From the NCBI RefSeq assembly GCF_021496725.1, contig NZ_CP051215.1, positions 186,001 through 250,000 on the forward strand: 64,000 nucleotides of DNA. Reading direction: 5' to 3'. Both the position numbers and the translations under genes were made by a program. This DNA is from Spiroplasma platyhelix PALS-1. GTDB lineage: Bacteria; Bacillota_I; Bacilli_A; Mycoplasmatales; VBWQ01. Positions 33,310-43,855 of the stretch are shown here, in pieces. How positions within the stretch are numbered: the stretch's first letter is position 1; every line of letters begins with the position of its first letter. The notes under the pieces are model-generated. The model made no database searches. It was given only the letters and a program-made list of their open reading frames with translations, and was not told the DNA's origin.

Positions 33310-34563
33310 ATGAGTGACAAAATTTTAGTTATTAACGCTGGTTCTAGTTCAATTAAGTTTCAGTTGTTTAATATTCTTAGTAGCAAACCAGAATTTCAAA
33401 TTCTAGCAAAAGGTTTAGTTGAACGAATTGGTATCAAAGATAGTAGAGTTAGCATTGAATTAATACAAAATAATAGTTTTATTAAATATGATAAGCAAAT
33501 TGATGTTCAAGATCATGCCTTTGGTGCGAAATTAATTATTGAGCAATTGCAACTTTATTCAGTGATTTCAAATTTTGATGAAATTGTAGGGATTGGCCAT
33601 CGTTTAGTTCATGGGGGAGAAAAATTTAAAACTTCAACAATAATAAATCAAGCAGCTGAAAATGCAATTATCAAAAGTGTTTCTTTAGCACCTTTACATA
33701 ATCCTGCTGCTTTAAAGGGTTACAATGCTTTTAAAGCTTTAAATCCAAAGATTAAACATGTTGCTGTTTTTGATACTTCTTTTCACATGACTCTACCAGA
33801 AGAAAAGTATCTTTATTCAACACCCTATCAGTGATATCAAAAGTATCAAGTAAGAAAATATGGTTTTCATGGCATTAGCTATCGTTACATTTTAGAGAAA
33901 CTAGCAGCAATTTTAAAAAAAGATGAGAAAAAAATTAATGCTGTTGTTTGCCATTTAGGGAATGGAGCAAGTATTTGTGCCATTAAAGATGGTCAAAGTT
34001 TCAACACAACAATGGGTCTGACACCTTTAGATGGTTTAATTATGGGAACAAGAAGTGGTGTGGTTGATCCTTCAATTCATCAATATATTTGTGAGATAAC
34101 AAAAAATACTAGTGATGCTCAAACAATTGCTAGTGTGACAGATATTTTAAATAAAGAGTCTGGATTGTTAGGAATTAGTGGTGTTTCATCTGACATCAGA
34201 GATGTGACTGCAGCAAAAGAAGATGAGAATCATCCTAAGCATCATCTAGCTAGTTTGGCAATTAAAATGTTTTGTCAGCGCATTGCAAACTACATCATTC
34301 AATATAGCAATGATTTAGACAATAAAGTTGATGCCTTAGTTTTTACAGCAGGGATTGGTGAGAATGGTGTTTTAATTAGAAAATGAGTGCTTGAAGAAAT
34401 TAAGATTCTCTCATTAAAACTTAACAGCAAAGCCAATGAAGAAAAGTATGATGATTATGTTTTAATTAGTGATTTATCTTCAGTGTTTCCAATTTATAAA
34501 ATCAGAACAAATGAAGAAATTATCATTTGTCACGATACTTACGAATTATTAAATAAAAAATAG
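33310..34563 (+). CDS. ackA: Acetate kinase
   Basis: 417 residues, a little longer than the typical ~400. VINAGSSSIKFQLF at the N-terminus, GHRLVHGGEKF, GNGASICAI, GTRSGVVDPSI and TAGIGENGVLIRKWV are the family motifs. It makes ATP and acetate from acetyl phosphate. It starts 30 bp after lpdA behind AAGGAG, so the pair forms an operon. Confidence 0.97.
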
Positions 34564-34585
34564 TAGCAATTGCTACTATTTTTTT
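34554..34585. terminator. Bidirectional terminator
   Basis: An uninterrupted palindrome at 34559-34580 (core AGTAGCAATTGCTACT) with A-run left and T-run right, between convergent genes. Confidence 0.85.
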
Positions 34586-34832
34586 AATTTCTTCAAATGT
34601 AAATTAGAGCATTTGCTGGTTTGCCACAACCGCAAATTCCAATATTTTCTTTCTTTTCTTTTAATTCCATATTGGCATTAAAGTGATCTGAAAATCCTTT
34701 GTTTAGTGATGATGAAACATACTCACCAATTTCTACTGCAGCAAGGATTGTTTTTCCTTCAGTTAGTAAGTTTTCAATGTTACTAAAATCCCCATCAAGG
34801 ATTTCAATCATGTTATTTAAATCTTTTGCCAT
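34584..34832 (-). CDS. Small soluble protein with CGCG motif, unknown
   Basis: 82 residues. The bulk is an acidic helical segment (MIEILDGDFSNIENLLTEGKTILAAVEIGEY). The C-terminus carries GICGCGKPANALIYIWRN, with two Cys separated by Gly and a Gly-Lys-Pro. GAGGTAGAG precedes the ATG. Two closely spaced Cys in a Mollicute cytoplasmic protein might bind a metal or thiol, but I recognise no family. Confidence 0.55.
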
Positions 34833-34950
34833 TTCTCTACCTCTTTTTTAATTTATTAAGAAAATTGTATCATGCTTGCTCTTAGTTCTTAGCAGATAAA
34901 TTTATTTTTTTCTTTATTAAAGAAATTAATTTTTTTAGTGTTCAAAGGTT

Positions 34951-34956
34951 TATAAT
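34951..34956 (+). promoter_or_regulatory. -10 element of nox
   Basis: A perfect TATAAT lies 54 bp before the nox start; no convincing -35 lies 16-18 bp upstream. Confidence 0.35.
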
Positions 34957-35010
34957 ATAAATTAGAATGGGTATATAAAATCCAAATGAATGATTTAAGG
35001 AGTATAGATT

Positions 35011-36549
35011 ATGAATAAAAAAACTAAGGTTGTTTTGATTGGTATTAATCATGCAGGGACAACAGCAGTAAAGGCTTTAATTAGAAATAATCCAAATGCA
35101 GAAGTTGTTGCTTACGATCGTAATGACAATATTTCTTTTTTAGGATGTGGGATTGCATTATGAGTGGGAAAAGAATTTAGTAATCCAAAAGGACTATTTT
35201 ATGCTACAGCAGAAAAGTTGGCTGCGATGGGTGTAAACATTAAAATGAGTCATGAGATGACAAAATTAGATGTAAGCAAAAAAACTTTAGAGATTAAGAA
35301 TTTAAAAACTAATGAAACAATTACTGAAACATATGACAAGTTAATTTTAGCAATTGGATCATGACCAATTTTAAATCCAGGTGGCAAGGAAATTCCAGGA
35401 TTATTGCAACTAACAAATGGTCAACCAACTGAAGACTTTTTGAATGGTTACAAGCTAACAAAAGGAATTCATCTTTCAAAACTTTATCAACATGCACAAT
35501 TAATTATTGAACATTTAAATAAACCAGAAGTTAAAAATATTGTTGTGATTGGTGCAGGATACATTGGGATTGAATTAGTAGAAGCTTTTGTTAAGGTGAA
35601 AAAGCAAGTTACTTTAATTGATTTTGAAAGTCGTATTATGCCAAGATACTATGATCCTGAGTTCACAAATGATTTAGAAACAGAAATGAAGAAAAATGGA
35701 GTAAAATTACAATTAGGTGAAACTCTTGAAAGATTTACTGTTGAAAATAATCAAGTTGCAGGAGTAGTAACAAATAAAGGAAATTATCCAGCTGATTTAG
35801 TTATTATGGCTGTTGGCTTTCTACCAAACACATCAGTTTTAAAAAATACTGATGGATCAACACAACTAAACTTAGATGCTCGTGGAGCAATTGTTGTCAA
35901 CCAATATTTTCAAACTTCTAATCCAGATGTTTATGCGATTGGTGATTGTATTGCTATTCATTCTAATGCTTGAGGAAAAGATGTCAACATTGCCTTAGCA
36001 ACTAATGCTGTTCGTAGTGGATTAGTAGCAGGACTAAATATTAGTACTGACAACAAAGTACCATTTCCTGGTGTGCAAGGAACAAATGCAATTGCTGTTT
36101 TTGGATGAAAGCTAGCTGCAACAGGACTATCAGAAATATCTGCTAAAGCAATTTTAGGAAAAGATAATATTGAAGCAGTGTACTATCAAGATACAGCTTT
36201 TCCACCATTTATGAAAGAAAATCATTTAGTTAAGATTAAAATTATTTGAGAAAAAGAATCAAGAAGAATTGTTGGAGCAGAAATTGGTTCAACACAAGAT
36301 CACACTGAAGTAATTTTTATGTTCTCATTAGCAATTATGAAAAATCTAACAATTGATGAGATTGCCTTAATTGATATGTACTTCTTACCGCACTTTAATA
36401 AACCATATAACTATGTAACAGCAGCAGCACTATTAGCAATGGGAATATTAAAGCAAGAAGATATTGTGTATCCAGATCCCTATCAAGAAGAAAATAAAAA
36501 AAAAGAGTTATTTAGCACAGAAACTATTGAGCAAATAAATCAAATTTAA
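35011..36549 (+). CDS. nox: NADH oxidase (flavoprotein, Cys-sulfenic type)
   Basis: 512 residues. The active-site C46 lies in FLGCGIALWVG, the hallmark of H2O-forming Nox and CoA-disulfide reductase relatives. The NAD site is VVIGAGYIGIELVEAF and the second FAD contact DVYAIGDCIAI. It is ~50 residues longer than typical Nox, mainly in the C-terminal dimer domain. It reoxidises NADH with O2, freeing pyruvate for acetate formation. AAGGAG precedes the ATG. It is first in a run with the hydrolase and lplA. Confidence 0.9.
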
Positions 36550-36560
36550 TTGGAGTAAAT

Positions 36561-37697
36561 ATGTTACAAGAAAAAAGTAAAAATGTTGCACCGATGCCAG
36601 CAAAAGCACCTGCTGTTAAAGAAATTAGATATCACTTTTTTTGGGTGTTTCAAATTTTACTTTTTTTAACATTGCCTTTATGAATTCTACCAACTTTAAT
36701 TATTAATTTAATTATTGGTAGAAAGTTGCGTGATGCCTTAGAAATTATTCCTAAAGCAGGACCAGTTAACTTTCCAGGTTATGAAGGTGTTGACTTCAAC
36801 ACTTTAGAATTTTATAATCGTGACATGGAGATAAAGCATGCACCAAAAGAGTTATTTATTAGTTCTGAAGAATGATTTAGTATGAAACCAGAGAATGTAG
36901 CCATTCCTACTTTTGATGAAAAAGTTCTAGCAGCTTTCTTTTTAGTTAACCCAAAACCAACTAATAAATGAATTGTTGTGGTTCATGGGTGAATGCAAAA
37001 TCGTTACAGCATTTTATATCTTGCTAAGCATTTTTATAAAGGTGGCTTTAATGTCTTGGTTTATGATGCTAGAAATCATGGTTCAAATGCTGATAGCAGT
37101 TGTACTTTTGGTAGTAAAGAAGCAAAAGATTTATTTTATGTTGTCAAGTATGTTAGAGAAAAGTATCAAGGACAAACACTTGAGTTTGCGTTGATTGGTA
37201 ACAGTATGGGTGCATCAACTATTTTACAAGCAGTTACTAATTATGATTTAGCAGCTGTTGGTGTCAAATCAGCAATCTTTGATTGTGGTTACGATGACTA
37301 CACGCACATGTTGAAAATTTTAGGTAAGACACGAGTGCACTGACATTGATTTTGATTCTATTACGGAGTTAAGTTCTGACTTAATGTAAAGGATAAATTT
37401 AGCCCTGTTGAGATTAGACCACTTAAGAAAATTCAAAATTGTGCCAAAATGCCAATGTTGTTCATTCATGGAACAGCAGATCAAACTGTACCACTAACAA
37501 TGACTAAAAAAGTTTATAGCGAAAAAATTAAGTATGAAGTAGCAACAAAGAGTAAGAAACCTAGCGAATTATTGCTAGTTCCTCATGCGCGTCATGTTGA
37601 ATCTGCATTGACTGATTATCCATTATATAGCAAAACAACTTTAAAGTTTGTTAGCAAATGATTCAGCAAGGATAGTAAGAAGAAAACAAAGGAATAA
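36561..37697 (+). CDS. Membrane-anchored alpha/beta-hydrolase
   Basis: 378 residues. A hydrophobic helix near residues 28-52 anchors the protein. The hydrolase domain shows WIVVVHGW (oxyanion region), LIGNSMGAS (nucleophile elbow G-x-S-x-G, Ser), then LFIHGTADQTVP (acid Asp) and PHARHVES (catalytic His). The likely activity is a carboxylesterase or lipase-like enzyme. It starts 11 bp after nox. The substrate is unknown. Confidence 0.85.
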
Positions 37698-37704
37698 TTA
37701 AACA

Positions 37705-38697
37705 ATGATTTATTATGTCAATCAAAGTAAAGATCCATATTTTAATTTAGCATTAGAAGAACTACTAACAAAAGATGACAGCATCACAGAAGAAATTTTA
37801 TTACTATGACAAAATGACAATACAATCGTTATTGGAGTCAATCAAAACACGATTGAAGAAATTAACAATGATTACGTTTCAGAGCATCATGTTAGCGTGG
37901 TTCGTAGACTATCTGGTGGTGGAGCAGTCTATCATGATTTAGGTAACTTAAATTTTACTTTTATCTTCACCAAGAATAAAGATACTGTTCGTAATTATGC
38001 GTTGTTTACTCAACCAATTATTGATGTACTACAAAAGATTGGACTGAATGCTAAGTTTAGTGGCAAGAATGACATCTTAGTTGATGGCAAAAAAATATCA
38101 GGTAACGCACAATATAATCACAAGAATCGCATTATGCATCATGGCACAATCTTATTTGATGTCGACATGAGTATTTTGCCTCAAGTGCTTAAACCCGATT
38201 TGTTGAAATTGCAATCAAAAGGAATCAAGTCTGTGCAAGCAAGAGTAACAAATATTTTACCTTTACTAGCAAATAAAATTAGCATTGATGAGTTTAAAGA
38301 ATTAATTGTGCGCGACTTACAAGAAACTAAGCAAGCTAAGATTGTTTACCCTAGTAAAGCATTAATTGCCCAAGCAGAAAAATTAGCTGATGAGAAGTAT
38401 CGTACTTGAGTGTGAAACTATGGTCACTCACCAGAATTTAATCTTACAAATAAAGTGCGAATTGAAGGCAAGGGAACAGTTGATGTTCGTTTAGCAGTTG
38501 AGAAAGGACTGATTAGATCAATTAAGATTTATGGTGACTTTCTTGGTACTTTAGGTACTAAAGCATTAGAAGATAAGCTGATAGATCAGCCTTATCAATT
38601 AGCAACCTTAAGCAGTATCATTTCAGAAGAAGACATCAAAGCAGTCTTTGGAGCAAATTTTAGCAAGGATGAAGTTCTTTCTGTTTTGATTAGATAG
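37705..38697 (+). CDS. lplA: Lipoate-protein ligase A
   Basis: 330 residues. VVRRLSGGGAVYHDLGNLNFTF is the lipoate-binding R-R-x-S-G-G-G-x-V-x-H-D motif, GKNDILVDGKKISGNAQ is the lysine/ATP loop, and the small C-terminal accessory domain is present. It attaches free lipoate to lipoyl domains. Its place beside nox, and 5.9 kb from lpdA, ties it to pyruvate dehydrogenase. It starts 7 bp after the hydrolase. Confidence 0.96.
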
Positions 38698-38705
38698 GAC
38701 AAAAA

Positions 38706-39071
38706 ATGGCACGTACAGGCACTTATACAAAGTGATTAGCAGAAGAAGATTTATATTGTGTTGATAGATTTATTAAAAATTATTTTGAAAAATTAATTAA
38801 ATCTGGTCAACCTGTAAATAGTAAAGCGATGGACTTAGAAGTTTATTTATATAATGAACGTTATAATAAAAAAAGAACAGAAGCAAGTGTTAGATTAAAA
38901 TTTCATAATATAGAACATTTAGCTTTTAAATGAGTGAAAGAAAATGGTAATCCTTATAATGTAAATATAAAAAAAGGTATGTCAAAAAGATCAAAGCAGT
39001 GTTTGAAATTTTGAGAAGCACAAATTGAACAATATTCTAATGAAATAAATAAATGATTAAATAAAAAATAG
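38706..39071 (+). CDS. Small hypothetical protein, unknown
   Basis: 121 residues only when TGA is read as Trp (four TGA codons), so standard-code searches miss it. It is basic and helical, with MARTGTYTKWLAEEDLYCVDRF at the start and a Lys/Asn-rich end. It begins 8 bp after lplA and ends at a terminator, so it is the last gene of the nox-hydrolase-lplA unit. No family recognised. Confidence 0.55.
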
Positions 39072-39092
39072 TCCTATATAGGACTATTTTTT
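39063..39092. terminator. Bidirectional terminator
   Basis: A palindrome at 39067-39088 (core TAGTCCTATATAGGACTA) with A and T runs, between convergent genes. Confidence 0.85.
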
Positions 39093-39093
39093 A

Positions 39094-39663
39094 TTAACCT
39101 GCATTAATTGGCGCAGTGGGTTGAGATTCTTCTAGAGCATCGTAACTGATGATGTAGTACTTCAATCGTAGGTCTCATAGATGCATCACAGGTTGATAGA
39201 GGACGCCTGCGACAACAGCATTGCTGACTCCGTGAACAGCATCGAACAACAGACCATTCAATCAATAAGCAAAGAAAGCACTCTTACCATACATCAGCAG
39301 ATGAAGAAATGCATCTAAGGTACCAAAAGTGAAACCTCATAAGCTATTAAGGACAATAAAGAGTCATCAATGTTTTTTGATTACTTTTTTAAATGATCAG
39401 ATTAAGAGCACTAATAGTGGTCAAGCAATAAAGTATAAGATAACTCAAGTTGCTACTCCTCTTAAGAGAATTTCACATAAATTAAAAATTAGTGGGATAG
39501 AAATGCTAATAGAAAGTGGGAACACTAGAGCTGCAAAAGAAAGTAAGAAAGTCACCACTTCAATATTAGGTAAGATAGCTAGTGCTTCTTTTAGGGCAAA
39601 AACTAGTGCACTATATAAAGCAATAATTAGTAGTCTTAGTAGCTTTTGAACATGTAAACTCAT
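39094..39663 (-). CDS. ECF transporter S component, probably cobalamin-specific
   Basis: 189 residues, about six helices. The start ALVFALKEALAILPNIEVVTFLLSF and the later IAWPLLVLLIWSF and AFFAYWLNGLLFDAVHGVSNAVVAG fit a conserved ECF S-component subfamily. The AdoCbl riboswitch and its terminator lie directly upstream on the same strand, so the substrate is most likely vitamin B12 (inference from regulation). It needs the shared EcfAA'T module encoded elsewhere. GGGAG precedes the ATG. Monocistronic. Confidence 0.78.
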
Positions 39664-39677
39664 TTCTTCTCCCTAAT

Positions 39678-39704
39678 AAAAAAGCACACTAACTTTGAGT
39701 GTGC
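39678..39704 (-). terminator. Riboswitch expression-platform terminator
   Basis: On the minus strand GCACACT / AGTGTGC with a 7-nt loop is followed by U6. It sits between the aptamer and the S-component start, so it is the switchable terminator. Confidence 0.8.
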
Positions 39705-39719
39705 GTGAAAAATCATTAG

Positions 39720-39910
39720 TTTTCTAACTGCACCCAGAGTTGTTTCTTGGTTTATTAATTAAATCGGTCTCCTGACTTAACTTCATTTTACTAGTTAGCC
39801 TTCTCAAAACATTTGTTTCAATGGTTTATCTAACGTTCATCAGTATTACAGTTGCTGGGGCAGTCTTAGAATTGCACTAAATTCCCTAAATATTTAATTA
39901 ATATTAAGTT
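39720..39910 (-). promoter_or_regulatory. Adenosylcobalamin (B12) riboswitch
   Basis: Read on the minus strand, the region carries the family landmarks in order: GGGAA, AGTGCAATTC, GACTGCCCCAGCAACTGTAAT (the aptamer core, plus 39845-39865), and then the B12 box AAGTCAGGAGACC (plus 39765-39777). Binding of the cofactor normally turns the downstream gene off. The match covers several separate conserved blocks, so the call is strong. The pairing of each arm was not folded by computer. Confidence 0.9.
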
Positions 39911-39927
39911 TGTCTTTTTATTATAAA

Positions 39928-40485
39928 TTATTTTTGGTCTTTATTTAATAAATCTACTAATTTATCTTTTTCTAAAGTTAGCATTTCCTTTTGGTACTTA
40001 GTGAATAGTCGTTGGCAGTCATTAATTTCGTTTAGTGCCTGCTTAACATCCATTCATCCTTTAATGACAACTTTTTTATTTTGTAAGGCTTTGTATTGTA
40101 AGAAGAAGTTAGTTATCTCGTCTAATAGATGTTTAGGAACGTCTTTTAAAGTTTGATAGTCTTTGAATCTTGGATCACTCTTAACAACACCAAAGATTTT
40201 TGTATCAATCTCACCATCATCAATCATTTCAATTGCACCAAGAACACGAATTTCAATCAGACATCCAGGAAAAGTAGGATAAGTAATTAATGAGATCACG
40301 TCTAATGGATCACCATCATAATCTAAAGTATTAGGAATGAAGCCGTACTCACCAGGATAGAAATTAGCACCAAATAATGGGCGGTCTAAAATAAAAGTTT
40401 TTCTCTTATTATCAAATTCAAATTTATTTTTGCATCCTTTAGGGATTTCAACAACCATTTCGATTGTTAGTTCATTGTTGGCCAT
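39928..40485 (-). CDS. ppa: Inorganic pyrophosphatase (family I)
   Basis: 185 residues. VEIPKGCKNKFEFD (K-x-N-K-[FY]-E), PGEYGFIPNTLDYDGDPLDVI (E-Y-G, metal-binding D-G-D-P-x-D-V) and LGAIEMIDDGEIDTKI (M-x-D-x-G-x-x-D-x-K-I) match family I. It hydrolyses pyrophosphate in the cytoplasm. AAGGAG lies 12 nt before the ATG, a long gap. A Lys-rich helical C-terminal tail of ~40 residues follows the core. Confidence 0.96.
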
Positions 40486-40593
40486 TTAAGTAGACAACTC
40501 CTTTCATGTTAATTTCAATTATATAATAGTTTTATCTTTTTTATATTATAATTAACATGATTATCACGAAAAATTAAAAATTAGGATTCAGAG

Positions 40594-41232
40594 ATGGCCA
40601 AAAAGAAAAATAATTTCAAACAATTTTGAAAAAGACAATGAGCAAAAATTGTTGAGGATTTTCAACTATCAACTCATAAGATTGCTTTAATTGGGATTTT
40701 TCTTGCGTTGACAACTTTAATTAGTTTACTTGAGATTCCAACCTTTTTTAATAGTTTTCTATCGATTGATTTTGCGATCACAATTAATCTGCTAGCAGTT
40801 TTTATTGTGGGTCTACCTTATGGTTTGTTGATTGCGATAATTTTTCCTTGAATTAGGTTAGGGATTCCCCATACAATGCCACCAGATGTGGTTGGTGCAC
40901 TTTCATCAATGTTGAGTGCGATCACTAGTTTGATAGTGTTTTTTGCAGTTCATGATTTGCTGTTGCTGTTAATTAAAGGTAACAGAGATAGTTGAAAACC
41001 ACATTTAGTAGTGAACATCCTTAGTATTATTTTAGCTTGTGTGTTGATTTCTTTATTGAATACTTTTTATAATTGAGCATTTATTTTAGACTTGTATGGT
41101 GCTTCAGAACAAAAGCAAATTTTATGAGTTGTTTACTTGCCATATAATTTACTTAAGTTTAGTTTGGTGCTGATTTTATTCTTGCTACTAGAGAAGCCAT
41201 TAGCAATTTTAAAGCGTCATTTTGACTTATAA
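40594..41232 (+). CDS. ECF transporter S component, substrate unknown
   Basis: 212 residues, read through several TGA Trp codons. A basic N-terminus is followed by about six helices, beginning IALIGIFLALTTLISLLEIPTF and continuing FAITINLLAVFIVGLPYGLLIAIIFPWIRL, the Gly/Pro-containing loop typical of S components. It resembles the riboflavin/folate-type branch only loosely. A related S component follows 87 bp downstream. Confidence 0.65.
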
Positions 41233-41319
41233 GATTTGACTTGCTTTATTTCTTATTTTAATTTATAATTTATATAAATAATTAATTATTAAATGATAAA
41301 TTTTCAGAGAGGTAAGTAT

Positions 41320-42051
41320 ATGGAAAATCAGGTACTTGAAGAAAAAAAATCAACTTCAAAGTTGAAAAATAAGTTCTTTAAGTTTAAGCGTAAAGAAAAA
41401 ATTGAAACTAAAGATCAAATTTTTAAAATTGTTCTGACAGGACTTTTATTAGGTTTGTCAGTAGCATTTTCTTTAATTGAACTTAAAATTCCAATTATGG
41501 GAGCAAGTATCCCGTTAAGAATTTTTGATGCTTTGATCATGGCGATTGCGATTCCAATTATTGGACTTTGATACACGGTTTCAATTGCGATTATTGAACC
41601 TTGATTGCATTTTGCGATTGATAGCGATCATCCACCTATTCAAATGTTTTTTGATAACATCGCCAATGTTGTGTTTGTTATTTCATTTGTTTTAGTATTT
41701 TATAAATTATTTAAATTGAATCAAGTTGATACAACAAATAAGAAAACTTTTATTGCTAAGAATACTTTTGCTGGTCTAGTTTTAGTACCATTAAATGCAA
41801 TTGTTTCATCATTGATGTTTGTCTTTACAATGTTAGTTTTATTGAACACAGGTTCAGCTGAACATGTTGATGTGTTTCATGGTGATCATGAAGGGATATT
41901 TGATGGCGTAACAGCATTTTTTGAAAATGCTTCAGCAATCTTCTTTATCTTACTAGCAATTGAAGTAGCTAGATTCTTATTGATTTATGTGTTGTTTGCT
42001 TTAGTACAAAAGCGATTGTCTCAATTAAATCGTTTTCAAAATAATAATTAA
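41320..42051 (+). CDS. ECF transporter S component, substrate unknown (second of a pair)
   Basis: 243 residues. After a Lys-rich 35-residue N-terminus come helices starting IVLTGLLLGLSVAFSLIELKIPIMGASIPLRIFDALIMAIAIPIIGLWY, close in layout to S components. A hydrophilic His/Asp-rich loop (EHVDVFHGDHEGIFDG, about residues 185-200) is unusual and could sense or bind a metal, as speculation. The start at ATG 41320 follows AGAGAGGTAAGT. Confidence 0.68.
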
Positions 42052-42053
42052 TT

Positions 42054-42087
42054 TAAAAAAATCAGTTTAAAAAAACTGATTTTTTTA
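42054..42087 (+). terminator. Terminator of the S-component pair
   Basis: AAATCAGTTT / AAACTGATTT followed by T7. Confidence 0.8.
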
Positions 42088-42140
42088 TATAATTTATTAT
42101 AATTATTTATATCTTGAATTAAAGCTATTAAGAGGGTCTT

Positions 42141-42896
42141 ATGAGTAAATGAAAAGATAAATGATTTTATTATAAAGTTGGTTCAGCTTTTTTAATTTTG
42201 GGGGGTTTGTTTGCTCTTTATTTGTATCATATGATTGCACAAACATGAGTTAGAGAATTAGGTTATCCGTTTTCTTATTGAATGTTTCAAGGGCAATTTT
42301 TTAGTTTTTTTACTTTTCAAAGTAACTTTATTGTTGGTGTTTGGTTTTTAGTAGCAGCAATTTATCACAAGCAAAAAAATCATTTACTTGATAATCAAAA
42401 GCTTACTTTAGCAGTTACTTCTTATATTTCTGTTACTTGTTTTGTGTATGTGGTAATTTTATTTCCTGGGTTTTTTATCAGTCATCAAACGCTGACAACA
42501 GAAGAGTGGATTACTGGACCATACTTTCATTTATTAAATCCAGCTTTGATGATTGCTTATAGTTTGACTCATGTGCAAGCAATTAAACTTAGTGCTAAAT
42601 CTTACTATTCTAAGTATTTCTTTTTTTATTTAATTTATCCATTGCTCTATATTTTATATCTAATATTTCGTATTGTTTTATATCGTAATGTTGCTATTTT
42701 AAAAGATGTACCATTTTATATTGTTTACCCTTATTTTGTTGTGTTGAATCCAGATCAAGATATTGCAAAAGTTACTGTTCCAGAAACAAATGACTTGATT
42801 TTTATTGGTGTTTTTTTATTAGTTGCGTTGATTTTATTTGCTGGGTTTAATTTGATTTATTTCTTTAGTTTCAAAAAAATGACACAAAGGAAATAA
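42141..42896 (+). CDS. Seven-helix membrane protein, Pr6Pr/TMEM164-like, unknown function
   Basis: 251 residues. About seven hydrophobic helices. The segment FFSFFTFQSNFIVGVWFLVAAIYH and the downstream HLLNPALMIAYSLTH resemble the F-T-x-x-S-N and H-x-x-x-P signatures of the Pr6Pr (FAR-17a/AIG1-like) family, whose eukaryotic members are lipid hydrolases or acyltransferases. The match is by eye. GAGGG precedes the ATG. Confidence 0.5.
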
Positions 42897-42966
42897 TTAA
42901 TACCATTTTACTTAACTATATTGCTTTTTTAAAACAAACAAGTTAATATTAGTGGTGTAAAAAAAT

Positions 42967-43042
42967 GTCCGCGTAGCTCAGTGGATAGAGCACCGGCCTT
43001 CTAAGCCGGGGGTCACAAGTTCGAATCTTGTCGCGGACGCCA
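42967..43042 (+). tRNA. tRNA-Arg (anticodon UCU)
   Basis: 76 nt with encoded CCA. Acceptor GTCCGCG / CGCGGAC, D-arm GTAGCTCAGTGGATAGAGC, anticodon arm CCGGC-cttctaa-GCCGG with anticodon TCT, and T-arm with GTTCGAATC. It reads AGA/AGG. The DUF3196-like gene starts 40 bp later. Confidence 0.97.
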
Positions 43043-43082
43043 TTTATTTTAATTAGCAAATTTAATCATGAGGTTTAATAAT

Positions 43083-43844
43083 ATGGATAATTATTATCAT
43101 GAAATTATTGCTAAAATTAATCATCTCATTAGCAAAAGAGCTTGAGATCAAGCTTTAATTTTAGTTCAAGAAGAATTAGCAGTAACATATATTCCTAAGC
43201 AATATCAAGAACAGTTTGAAAAGCTATATTCTGATATTGTTTTTAATCTGAAAATGGTACAAGAGAATAAAGAAGCAGCAGATTCTATTTGACCTTTAGC
43301 AATGATTAGCAAAGTAATTAGCAATCCATTAGAAGAAGAGCAGCATCCAATTGCTTTCTATCATTTGCAAAATTATAATGTTAGATTAATTTTGCCAGTA
43401 ATTATTGAATATTTATTAAATCCTAATATTAGCAACATCAATAAAACAAGATTGGTGATGTTGTTGAAAAATCAAGGAATTAAAGAAGAGTTTCAAGTTG
43501 TTAAGAGTCATGGTACTTTTAGCATCAACCCAATTAAATTTCCTTTATGATACGATTTAAAAATTTATCAAAATATTAGCAAATTGCTAGAACAAAAAGT
43601 GTATAGCGAGAATCCTAGTTTGTTTCAAATTTGTGGCTTTTTATTAAATAATTATTTTGAGAGTTTAATGCCAAAAGTTCCCAATTTAAAGCATACTAAT
43701 GCCATAGCAGCAGCAATATATGTTCGTGCTTGCAGTTTGCAATTTATTAGAGTAACATTATTATCAAGTACCAAAATGTTTCATTCAACATCTGAACTAA
43801 TTAAAAAATATTTGTTAGATTTGAATCAACATAAAATTACTTAG
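43083..43844 (+). CDS. DUF3196-type protein, unknown function
   Basis: 253 residues, soluble and mostly helical, resembling the DUF3196 proteins that sit upstream of the trigger factor gene in mycoplasmas. Opening RAWDQALILVQEELAVTYIPKQYQEQFEKLY suggests TPR-like helices. No strong SD lies before the ATG at 43083. The tig start follows 11 bp after the stop, suggesting coupling. Function unknown; association with translation or folding is suggested only by context. Confidence 0.65.
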
Positions 43845-43855
43845 GAGTGAGTATA

